Below, piece after piece: positions 53,901 through 61,700 of a DNA stretch of 64,000 nt. The DNA lies in contig CAMXCT020000376.1 of the NCBI GenBank assembly GCA_947184155.2, positions 62,001 through 126,000 of the forward strand, given 5' to 3'. The position numbers and the translations under genes were made by a program. Within the stretch, counting starts at the first letter, position 1; each line of letters begins with the position of its first letter. Source of the DNA: Cladocopium goreaui (lineage: Eukaryota > Sar > Dinophyceae > Suessiales > Symbiodiniaceae). The notes beneath the pieces were generated by a model. That model saw nothing but the letters and a program-made list of their open reading frames with translations. It did not search any database and was not told where the DNA came from.

Positions 53901-56029
53901 GTTTCGCTCTTGCTGGCTGTTGGCCTTCCAGCCCTAGTGACTTTTGGCTGCGCTATTTTGTGTGGCACTAAAACAATTTTGGTTGCATCAACGTGTCCCA
54001 TGCATGCATCAGGATCCACCTATGCGATTTTGTGGCCGAGACATGTGAGCTCCATGCGAGCCAGGCTTGGGATAGTTAAGTGGCTGCACAGCACTGTTGT
54101 GATTCCTTGGTGTCTTTAGTCATTATTGCTGAAGTGTACATGTTCACCATCCTGTTCAGGGCGGCATTCCCTATGAGCGTGTGCAATTCTCAGCTTGTAT
54201 GCTTTCTCACTGTTCAGTTGTTTATGAAGAGTGGTGGTGCAAGGATCTATTGCTCCTGGAGCTCTTCAGTGGATGCTCGCAACTGACCAGTGTTTACCGT
54301 CACAGCCTCAAACTGGAGTGCTTTAGAATCCAGTGAGAATGAACTCCATCATGATATGAAGTTCAAATCAATACATCCTGTTGAGGTCAACATGGTGCTC
54401 GGGCGTCGGTGTCCCAGAGCCACGTGATAGATCAGCGTCTCAGAGCCACTCATACTGAGTGATGTTCCCTATGCATTCACCTTAATCATCTTCATGATAC
54501 TTGCAGGCAATGGTATGACTGGGAATCCGGTCGGGGCTCAGACAACGATTTTCTGAGCAACCGTGGTTTTGCAACGGCGCTGCGGGATACATTGCGCTTG
54601 AGACGGGGGGGGCTCTTATTTGCAGGGCTCCCTTGTGGGTCGTGGCTTGGCTGGTATTTTATAATATACATATATGATGTATATATATATATATATACTT
54701 AGAAATTACTCAGCTGTGGATACAAAATAATTTGTTTGCATCCTTAGCTGAGTAATTAGTTTGATTCGCATTATTTATACGGTATATTATTATTTATATC
54801 TTGTGTGTGAGCATGTCATGCGATTCGTCTTCATTTTTTCTCACCAATATATGCATTCATGATTTGAGGTGGATTTGGATCTCAAGTGGAACCCATGGCC
54901 GCAACTGGTCCATTTTGGGGGACGATCGTTCCTTTGCTGCATCAATGCAACATGATTCAAATTTTGGTATTGCTTCCAACTATATATATTTATATCCCTG
55001 ACACCCCATGCCTTCAATTCTGCTGCCTAAGGCACGGGTTTCGTCGCAGGGGGCAATGTGGCAGCAACCCGATGGGCGATCCTTGCAGTGATTGGAATGA
55101 TACTGGGTGCCGACTATGCAGCCACTTGGATGCAATATGATGTGATTCTGCTACTGTCTTTGTATATCAAGATTGGATTGAGATTGGATTCAAGCTAACA
55201 ATTAATATATATACATATATACATATATATATATGAATCTGAGGTAGAACAACCATCTAGCTCCAAACTCATCTACTGGCCGTATGTGCAATGGCTGCTT
55301 CATCTTCGGCTGCCACACTTTAGACGCTTGAATCTTGAATGCAGTATTTCCAAAACTTCTGCATTGTGCATTTGTTGATTGCATATACTTGATATTTTAC
55401 TTATTGTGTTTGTTCTTGACCTGAGTTGGATGTCTACCTACAACCACTTCACTGCCAAACCCAGCTACCTCTTTGGATCACCGTGGGTGCCTCAGCTATC
55501 TTTGACTTATGGGGACACTATTCATCACTGACTAATAATATATATATATAATTATAATATACCCAGATGCTCCATGTATGGAATTGTTTACCTACATTTA
55601 CCCTAAAAAAATGACCTGTAAGTAAATATTCCATGCATGGAGCATCTGGGATATATAGATCTTATATAATAATAACATGTACATTATTGGATTGTGCCCT
55701 TAGGTGGTGGATCGAGAATGTGGAAGCCAGGAGGGTTCAGCCTACGGGTTCTGACCCATCCATGGTCAACCGCACCAATGTTGATGGCCGTGTGCAAGTG
55801 TCTGGTACTTATTTGGTTGTGCATTGGCGATTTTTGAAAAGATGTATTTACTGTGCACAGGCTGGATGACTTGGGGCATTCTAGGTAGAGCTTAATCCCC
55901 TGTACCCTCCTTGCAAGCAGGTCTGGTGGTCCGGGCCTCCGAGACTCAGCTCACTATCCACGGCCCTTTGCGGAGTTCATCTATTGGCAGCACATAAGTA
56001 GCCTTGCGCCGTGGCAAAGTGGAATCTGA
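41951..56029 (+). CDS. Long multi-exon protein with ELFSG and LPCGSW motifs; hosts the KDZ transposon
   Basis: 5' exons 41951-~42137 (FLAELRDDRQHAFFKG), 42205-42273 (AAFKLLADRYGIFPQK), 42336-42403 (GHARQMTMHALDLTN) and 42549-42606 (AQIMMLKQCIRRAVQEGL); the last two join in phase. The transposon interrupts the next intron. Exon 50422-50544 (DAPGGPEIDVGEVIRKNLER) follows in phase. A run of short P/K/E-rich exons (about 50.6-53.2 kb, e.g. EQRPLLPVGVKLDQSLEEQ, PKPKKPRAKAKVKAQAKGK) precedes MLKEAGINVPEMDANAMRKS at 53.2 kb and DQIYVNRSVVTPELATLVKQ at 53.44 kb. Then come LLLLELFSGCSQL (54.25 kb), GLLFAGLPCGSW joined in phase to IWISSGTHGRNW (54.6/54.87 kb), GNVAATRWAILAVIG (55.05 kb) and a last exon with HYPRPFAEFIYWQH, TGA at 56029. 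ELFSG and PC recall motifs I and IV of C5-cytosine methyltransferases; activity is unproven. The same PC motif style occurs in the 11.7-14.9 kb gene. Confidence 0.6.
42666..42674. repeat. Target-site duplication, left copy
   Basis: CAAATTTAG directly precedes the element's left end. The same nine bases follow the right end at 50413-50421. Whether the duplication is 8 bp (CAAATTTA, usual for KDZ elements) or 9 bp depends on the assignment of one G. The final AG is the apparent 3' splice site of the host intron, after a strong pyrimidine tract. Confidence 0.8.
42695..43022 (+). repeat. Left subterminal array, 41 units of CTGRTCCG
   Basis: Counted by eye: 41 consecutive 8-bp units, 23 with G and 18 with A at the fourth base. 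Two of the A units are CTGATCAG. No other substitutions. Decayed units (CTGACCCG, CTGATCGA) follow to ~43055. Confidence 0.9.
43577..46222 (-). CDS. Second gene of the transposon (DUF3987-like accessory protein, tentative)
   Basis: Five open segments on the - strand in order: 46222-45653 (YVPAMKLMWDEVDRRF, FPYALHCLSLMCALANGARV, SPLTLVAVNVNYAQTRKSSM, TGHAEALGQELD), 45656-45096 (EEWFHRCSADWNQVRNADKL, GNFDEAYDFLLSLGLLSD), 45071-44622 (LDDKLTRIRFRRSE, AEWRVANRNFAIPEV), 44589-44332 (PWQVGVLAALLLVFEIFVG, LQRAYALL) and 44200-43577 (acidic start, then EKWVAVMRAAASQFPDL and a very basic end ERRAKRARVDD). Breaks fall at GTATT-type donor-like sites, so small introns are likelier than decay. The first segment resembles DUF3987 (helicase/primase-associated ATPase-like proteins): a short hydrophobic stretch, then an RKSS loop in the Walker A position but without the full glycine pattern. 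It starts ~160 bp after the transposase stop. The role in transposition is unknown. Confidence 0.55.
46386..47282 (-). CDS. KDZ transposase, C-terminal part
   Basis: An open frame of 298 codons; a CAG just upstream of DVEILQH suggests it is an exon starting near residue 9. Residues ~10-56 (VEILQHKSINDGQQLMVLLQ ... EAWVLDSAVPDTVLSKYLRQ) look chromodomain-like. Residues 110-170 hold the CST-KE...AGMLCVCLSEGLILHMQEIY block. Residues 172-178 are VHDDACH, carrying the second catalytic Asp. A Cys/His-rich FHMAGHTDAWCKQTCDP follows at ~208-224. Residues 240-248 are VCEFTFTWL, with the catalytic Glu at 242, then YKHQTKHMN and FFLLDMAWSHNE. This D-E arrangement with DDACH and C-E-x-TF-WL matches what I recall of cysteine-cluster-associated KDZ transposases. 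The frame ends at TAG/TGA near 46386 without decay. Confidence 0.75.
   Translation of the reverse strand: MGLCSRLQDVEILQHKSINDGQQLMVLLQETTEPRREAWVLDSAVPDTVLSKYLRQVGAEKLKLRKRTHEPQPSDTAGPSPAPPLLQAQVEPVAELEQCSDPADLASVACSTHKESSTAQRQLAKSAGMLCVCLSEGLILHMQEIYGCESLSQRYFCVAAVKALLPTLTTVVHDDACHLHKYCARRAAHSQAAAQLSPPHMTFVCDKFHMAGHTDAWCKQTCDPELPSNSALLAGVRTSVCEFTFTWLSKYKHQTKHMNEYGFQFFLLDMAWSHNEIILQGGYRPEEVAGSLDAEDVA
47283..48618 (-). other. Segment between the two transposase parts, with ATCGTTCTCA repeats
   Basis: Probably intron(s). On the + strand at least six copies of ATCGTTCTCA occur (about 47741, 47786, 47813, 47851, 47886, 48237), spaced mostly ~25-40 bp in 47.74-47.90 kb, with degenerate copies to 48310. 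An inverted copy (TGAGAACGAT) lies in the N-terminal frame at ~48702. A missing connecting exon cannot be excluded. Confidence 0.5.
48619..49830 (-). CDS. KDZ transposase, N-terminal part
   Basis: An open frame of 403 codons. The real start may be M1 or M70 (MAHGFSQALIAEAI). A zinc-binding-like cluster: SCSACKTRL (Cys 131, 134), then LRCRKPSCPEFGVLLWYNYC (Cys 166, 171, 183). Residues 190-235 (FQGELPLLQCFMLSSSFGFS, then WLRQFHPRLVRQHASFTSEA) follow the cysteine cluster as in CxC-type KDZ proteins. Residues 318-332 are VIVLDGNAKNRRAVC, with Asp 322 (48865-48867) the likely first catalytic acid, then a Cys/His group (HTCTKTPAFKHCFCLHHC) to ~368. After that the frame runs on without similarity, as if into an intron. 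The C-terminal half lies 1.3 kb downstream on the same strand. Confidence 0.75.
   Translation of the reverse strand: MTSDHGKSSQLVPLLCLYFQTGERTMTMRKRITLRQSIHFAARLRRATRNKPRNCRAQDLLSRLRLFLFMAHGFSQALIAEAIRNADPAAQISDGLVVHLAAELQPLFSTRVAAYGRETCAQELLPLPRSCSACKTRLAECRGSATPAAVIDLCGVVEKLHVPLRCRKPSCPEFGVLLWYNYCVRKGKHVFQGELPLLQCFMLSSSFGFSIPWLRQFHPRLVRQHASFTSEADVLTAQAATNSQLHRLPTSRLRLLISQGWFTWRLLTRGLEAGLDLSVVDFQSPMEDTACRFLGPLQAAFSRKAVEGAQRAKMRCDVIVLDGNAKNRRAVCAAAVAGCSYSPTLRRTLRHTCTKTPAFKHCFCLHHCEAPGADRSHTVLILASPFPIAVPTFARFRCKIFRK
50044..50371 (+). repeat. Right subterminal array, 41 units of CTGRTCCG
   Basis: Counted by eye: 41 units from TTGATCCG to the last CTGATCCG, followed by CTGAGCCG. 29 units have A and 12 have G at the fourth base. 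Four units carry another change (TTGATCCG, CTGGTGCG, CTGATCCA, CTGATTCG). Same + strand orientation as the left array. Confidence 0.9.
50413..50421. repeat. Target-site duplication, right copy
   Basis: CAAATTTAG. Using its AG as the acceptor puts the next exon (SIPAMPALLTCPAAS, then DFDAPGGPEID) in phase with the exon ending at 42606. The downstream CTGCAG at 50462 would not be in phase. Confidence 0.75.
51273..51326. repeat. Short hairpin family D, copy 1
   Basis: A 54-bp hairpin: AATTACTCAGCTGTGGATAC and, inverted, GTATCCTTGGCTGAGTAATT. It lies in an intron of the 42-56 kb gene. Confidence 0.85.
51561..51659. mobile_element. MITE family E, copy 1
   Basis: CCAGAGGATCCATGTATGGA left arm and its near-complement CCATACATGGATCCTCTGG at the right, with ATTTACCTACATT in both arms. 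About 99 bp. Confidence 0.85.
52243..52296. repeat. Short hairpin family D, copy 2
   Basis: AATTACTCAGCTGTGGATAC left arm, GCATCCTCGGCTGAGTAATT right arm. Confidence 0.85.
54704..54757. repeat. Short hairpin family D, copy 3
   Basis: AATTACTCAGCTGTGGATAC left arm, GCATCCTTAGCTGAGTAATT right arm. It lies in the intron between the LPCGSW and IWISSG exons. Confidence 0.85.
55562..55650. mobile_element. MITE family E, copy 2 (variant)
   Basis: CCCAGATGCTCCATGTATGG and its complement at the right. GGATCC of the other copies is replaced by TGCTCC in both arms, a matched change on both sides. Confidence 0.8.
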
Positions 56030-56254
56030 GTTCAGCAGGTGGTGATCTATATAATTAAGGATTAAAAAAACTATATATATATATACGATACTTGAAGATT
56101 ATTATGACTCGGGCAAAGATATATATATATATATATATGATTATACAAAATCAAACAAGTTGCATTATAACATGATGTCTTATATATATATAGTTATAAT
56201 TCAATGCATAAAAAAAACGTACTTTACTTCCGAGTTATACCCACCATGACATTT

Positions 56255-56640
56255 ATAAGTTTTGTTACTGGCAAATCTTCTGGCATTGTTATCTGGCGTA
56301 TCTTCTGATATTCTATCTGGCACATGTTCTGGCATATCTCCTGGCACTCTATCTGGCATATCTCCTGGCACTCTATCTGGCATATCTTCTGGCATATCTT
56401 CTGGCATATTTTCTGACATTATATCTGGCAAATCGCCTGGCATTCTATTTGGCAAACATTATGGCACTTTATTTGGCATATCTTCTGGAACGTTATCTGG
56501 CATACCTGCTGGCATTCTATCTTGCTTTATATATATATATATATATATCTTCTCGCATTCGATCTGGCATTCCATCTGGCATATCTTCTGGCATTATATC
56601 TGGCATATCTTCTGGCATTCTATCTGGCATATCTTGAGGT
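56255..56640. repeat. 12/24-bp minisatellite (TCTGGCATATCT)
   Basis: Over twenty copies of TCTGGCATATCT / TCTGGCATTCTA, interrupted by a TA microsatellite at ~56527-56550. Because 12 is a multiple of 3 all frames stay open, giving spurious GISSGILSGI and MPEDMPD peptides. Confidence 0.9.
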
Positions 56641-56790
56641 CCAGCGGTGCTCACTGAGCTGGGCAGGTCCCTGGTTGAGGTCCAGTGGTGCTCACTGAGC
56701 TGGGCAGGTCCCTGGTTGAGGTCCAGTGGTGCTCACTGAGCTGGGCAGGTCCCAGGTTGAGGTCCAGCGATGTACACTGAGCTCGGACGT
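56636..56790. repeat. 41-bp tandem repeat, 3.5 copies
   Basis: Unit GAGGTCCAGTGGTGCTCACT, then GAGCTGGGCAGGTCCCTGGT and T. It directly follows the 12-bp minisatellite. The last copy is partial and diverged. Confidence 0.9.
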
Positions 56791-56821
56791 TGGCAAAGAG
56801 TTGGCGGAGAGCTGGGGGAAG

Positions 56822-56888
56822 AGCTTGGTGGAGGAGGACAAGGAGGAGGAGGAGAAGGAGGAGGAAGAGGAGGACGAGGACGAGAACA
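56822..56888. repeat. Polypurine GGA-rich tract
   Basis: About 65 bases of nearly pure purine (GGAGGAGGAGAAGGAGGAGG and similar). Mirror-like purine tracts can form triplex or quadruplex structures; here this is inference from composition only. Confidence 0.75.
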
Positions 56889-57320
56889 ATTGTGATAAAA
56901 TCTAACAACCCTCACCTGGCAGGTGGAGAATATATATATATATATTGTACAACATGATAAGGATAACAAATTTATTTCATGATAGAATGTTGATATGATT
57001 GCTATAATATATTATTATTAATAATTAATTTATTATTTTTTTTGTATCTGAGCCCAAGTAATAGACCCATTCAACAAAGAAATAAATTCAAACAATATGT
57101 TTTTTTGGGGAGTGTAATTACTTAGGCAGGATACAAAATGACATAAGATATATATATAGATATAGATATAGAGAGAGAGATAGATTATATATATAATTTA
57201 ATATATATATATATATATATATTATATTATATTATATATCAGTATAATTATATAATAATGCATATATACATAATAATTTATAATAATTATATATATATTA
57301 TATTTATATGAAAATAAGAG

Positions 57321-57377
57321 ATTACTCCGTCGTGGGTACAAAAATGTTATTGGTTTTGTACCCTTGACTGAGTAATT
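57321..57377. repeat. Short hairpin family D, copy 4
   Basis: ATTACTCCGTCGTGGGTACA left arm, GTACCCTTGACTGAGTAATT right arm. A subfamily with CGTCG instead of AGCTG. Confidence 0.8.
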
Positions 57378-57486
57378 AATTGTTTATTGAACTATAAATA
57401 ATCTATAATATATAATATATATATATATTATTTAATAATATATATAATATTAATATAGATATTATTTATAATTATTATCCTATGAG

Positions 57487-57579
57487 ATTACTCCGTCGTG
57501 GGTACAAATAATGGATATTATTTGTTTTGTACATGGGTATAATGAATGTTATTAGTTTTGTACCCTTGACTGAGTAATT
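57487..57579. repeat. Short hairpin family D, copy 5 (expanded)
   Basis: Same CGTCG subfamily as copy 4, with an extra ~35 bp in the loop that repeats GTTTTGTAC. The right arm is GTACCCTTGACTGAGTAATT. Confidence 0.75.
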
Positions 57580-57878
57580 GTAAATTATATATAAATATAT
57601 ATATATATATAGATAGATAGATATATATATATATGCATTTATTATCATTTATTATAATATTTATTTGTTTATTTATTGATTTATTTATTTATTTATTTAT
57701 TTATAAGACTAACCCTCCTATCAGCTACATCTCAACTAACACGTTAACTAAACCCCTTTAACTAAACCTATGCCTAACCCCTTACATCAGCTATGCGTGC
57801 ACTACCTGCCAAGCTAATCTCTGTCTCCAGCTCCTTGATCATGTAGTCTGAAGTCACAACAGCCAATCTTTTGGGGCT

Positions 57879-58453
57879 GTGGCTTGCCGGGGTGCTGTTT
57901 TGCCTTTTGGGCGGTATGGCGGAAACGTTGCACCACTGCCCACGAGTACCATGGGTCCCGTTCCTGTGCCTGTTGGGGAAGCTGATCCTGCCACTTGGCA
58001 GCTCCTCTGTGTTCTCTTCCTACCTTTGCGCCAACCAGCTGCGCTGACAGCTGGGCCTTATGCCGGGGCCTTGGAAGTGAGGCAGCACGACCAGCCGCTC
58101 TTCTGGCTCCGCGACACCGCTGGAGCTTCCATTCTGTGCTGCAATGCTCCTTGGACTGCTGCAGGCCACGAAAATTTCTCCGCCTGTGTAGTCGCCCAGA
58201 TCGATCCCTTCTGGCTGGGTGGCATCATCCCATCCGCTTGGAATCCCAGTGACTCTCACCCAGCTCTTAGACGTCTTGCAGCTGCTCGAAGCGAAGACAT
58301 CTGCTGGGATTGCCACGTGCACGGCTCCAGTCCCTCCGTGATGTCCTTTCGGCCAGTGTGGCTGTAGAGGCCTGAAGCTGGCAAAGCCAGATATCGCTCC
58401 CTCGGTGATGTCAGGCAGCCTTTCTCCTCTCCAATCTCCAACGGTGCCACCAC
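57879..58453. other. GC-rich coding-like island, strand unclear
   Basis: Open on both strands. The + strand has 162 codons from 57879 (WQLLCVLFLPLRQPAALTAG). The - strand has two frames, 58322-58020 (WVRVTGIPSGWDDATQPEGI, LGDYTGGEIFVACSSPRSIA) and 58453-58256. The - strand peptide looks more protein-like, which would make this a remnant or exon of an oppositely oriented gene. No family identified. Confidence 0.3.
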
Positions 58454-58712
58454 GTGATGCTGCTGAAAGATGCTGAAAGATTCCGGACTATGCTAACTAT
58501 TCTAACTATCCCCAGCTAACTAACTATCCCCAACCTATGCTATCTCCAACTATATTATATTATTATATGGATCACTATTATTAGAGAAAGAGTGTAATAT
58601 AGCGGGATTATATAATTTATATATATATAATATTTTTTTTTGTTACCCGCAGTTCACCTCTTTCCCAGTGTGTCCATGGAGCCACACCTGACCCTGATAT
58701 GGCCTCGCCAAG

Positions 58713-61700
58713 GAAACCCATGTTGGACCACTGGATGATCTGCCAGATGGACCAGTTCCTCCGGTGCCGTTTGATTGGCGACATGCCCAGCTGGAACCGC
58801 TTAGATGGATGCTACTAGATGCAGTGAGGGAAGGTAGGTTTCACCCACAACCAGGCCTACCTCTGTGATCTAGCAATTGGGAAAAAAAAACAACTCGTTT
58901 TGAATGCTGATGTTCTGGCTGTGATGTAGTTTCTGATTAGTGCAATGACAGATCTGATGGAATTGTCGGAAGAAACCTTCAAATTTATGATCATGATTGT
59001 CGGAAAAAAATATCAATTTTCTGATTGGAGCCGTTGAATGACCGTTACAGGACCGTTACGGGACCGTTACGGGGGTTCCGTTAATGTCCTCATTTTCCCT
59101 ACTAAATCTCCTACGGAATACTACTTCCGTTAAAATAGACCGTTACGGGACCGTTACGGGACCGTTACGGGACCGTCACGGGGATGTTGCAGAAATTCCT
59201 GCTGAGAATCTGACCCTGTTTTTGGGCAGCATTTGGGGCTCTTGGTTAGGCTTTAGGCATCTTTAGGATAGCTATGAGTGGTCCTTTGGATGGAAGCAGT
59301 GATCCCAAGGCGGAGGAGCCACCATGTTAGTGTTGAAATTCACACCAAACATGTACATATATATGATGTTGTTTCTTGATATTATTGATCCCTCAATACC
59401 CTCCAGAGCCATCTGCGAGGAGTTGGTCCAAACAGCGCTAAATGCAGCTGGGCTTCGTCGTGCCAAGTTTGCCGCTGCCAAAGCTGCAGGGGCCTTGCCT
59501 AAGCGAAAGAAGGATGCTGTCACCAAGGACATGTCTCATCATATATATATAGCCCATTACGTCATAAAAATAGGTAAAACATTTCTTTTAGCCAACTCAT
59601 GTTGAGACATCACTGAATTCGAACATATATGAATATATATATATATAATTATATAATAATATATGTGCATATATATATTATACATATAATTATATATATT
59701 ATATAATAATATATCTCTAAGGATCCATGTGTGGAATATTTACCTACATTGGGATTATTTTAAATTACTTTAGGGGTCGATGTAGGTAAACATTCCATAC
59801 ATGGATCCTCTGGGTATGGATACATGTTATTTCCTACACAATCCTGTCACCAGTATTAAACTTGAGTAGCCCCTAGAATTATGCTGGTTTTCCTGGATAA
59901 AGTTTTGAACCTGTGGGATAATATATTTAAATTACTCGGCCAAGGATACAAAACACACTTTTTTTGTATCCGCAGCTGAGTAATAGCAATATCATCATGC
60001 TGTGCAAGTCAAATTACTCGACCAAGGATACAAAAAAAACATAATCATTTTGTATCCACAGTTGAGTAATATTTACATGTCAATATATCACGATAATATC
60101 TATATATTAATATTTTATATTCCCCCTCAATGACAGACATCGTGCCAGGACCCGAACACCAAGATTACCCCTGATGCAAAAATTTCCAGATCTATGACAT
60201 CATCCTCAAGTACATCTATGGGGTCTGGGGGTGTGGCCAAAAGCCTTCTACCTGATTTGGATGCTGCAGGACTATGCAATGTTCAGCGGTTATGATGAAT
60301 TCAAACCTGATGATACTAGTATTTGATGATTTTGCTTTCTGGATTTCCAGGACCTCCTGAATCAGTCGAGCCCGAGGAGAAGGACAGTGCATATATATAT
60401 TTAATTTATTTATTGATTTATTTATTTATTTTATCATGATTGGCTATCCAACTTATGTCTTCTATCTGTGCAGGAAGTGATGGACACGAATGCTGTGCCT
60501 GAAGCTCGTGAGGCAAGGGCACACATATATATATATATTTGCATAATGCTTATCCTGTTGTTATAATGAATTTGTTTCAGTGCAGTTTTGTGGAACCTGG
60601 TGGATGCAGGTCATCTCACCTGATGAACAGGACTGATGCAAGCATGTGCATACCTGTTTTTGTTTCGGTTGTTCAAGTGTTGGACTTACATCAGGACACA
60701 TTGCCCATGGATGTGGCTGATGCTGCCTGCGAGGACAGTTGATTTGCTGTTGTTACATCAAATTGATATAATATATATATATATATATCGGTATCATGTC
60801 GTCAGGATGGGGCACCACATGATGGCCGAGCTGTGGTTGTGGTGGAGGACACTTGAAGCTGGCATTATTATTGATATAATCGATTACTTCCTGTCTTTGA
60901 TGCAACTGCAGGATGCTACTGCTGGACCTGCTGGATGCGATGAGGCAGCATGGTTCCCTATCAAATTTGTCACATTGGTCAGGGTGGTGTCTTGTTTTAT
61001 TGCATTTCCATTTTTTTGTGAACCTCCAAACTGATGTTGCCCACCAGGTGCCGGCAGCTGAAACTGCTGCACCGATGCCAGCTGCAATGGTGGCTGATGC
61101 ATCTACTCCAGCTGCACCGATGGCTGCACCGATGCCAGCTGCTGCGATGGTGGCTGATGCATCTACTCCAGCTGCTGCACCGATGCCAGATGCGATGGTG
61201 GCTGATGCATCTACTCCAGCTGCTGCACCGATGCCAGCTGCCACTGCAGACAAGGACTGTGATTTAGTTTTCCCGATGCAAGCAGTGGCATGAGTTGGGA
61301 TTGGGATTTTGCTCATGATGCTCATGGGATTTTCACATTGCAGCTTCATTCTTGGTGCATGAGCTTCACAACATTTCACACCTATGCAGTCAATCGCTGG
61401 CCCAAGCCACCATTGGACACGTTTGATTTTCATGAATGCTGAGAAGGATACTTCAAAGAATTGACAACAGTGAACATCACATGTAAAGATTATCAATTCG
61501 GAACTGATATTCAAATCACGAACAACCATCAAACAAAATACAACACTATTTCTTGCAGAACCCCCGCCACTGATTGCAATGGGACCGAAGGTGGTGCCAC
61601 CTCCAGCCAAGGCTGTTCTGGCCAAGGCTGTCCCGAGGATCGTCCGACCACCTAGGCCTGTGTTGCCAAAGGTGCATGCCCATGGTCGTGGTGGTGGTGG

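Larger units (their letters stand above)
56890..57878. other. AT-rich spacer between genes
   Basis: Long TA microsatellites (56930, 57150-57230, 57590-57640) and a TTTA-type array at 57655-57705. Two family D hairpins are listed separately. No gene seen. Confidence 0.5.

Noticed and set aside
56201-56657. Frames reading GISSGILSG and MPEDMPDRVPG
   Set aside because: Both are translations of the 12-bp minisatellite on opposite strands.
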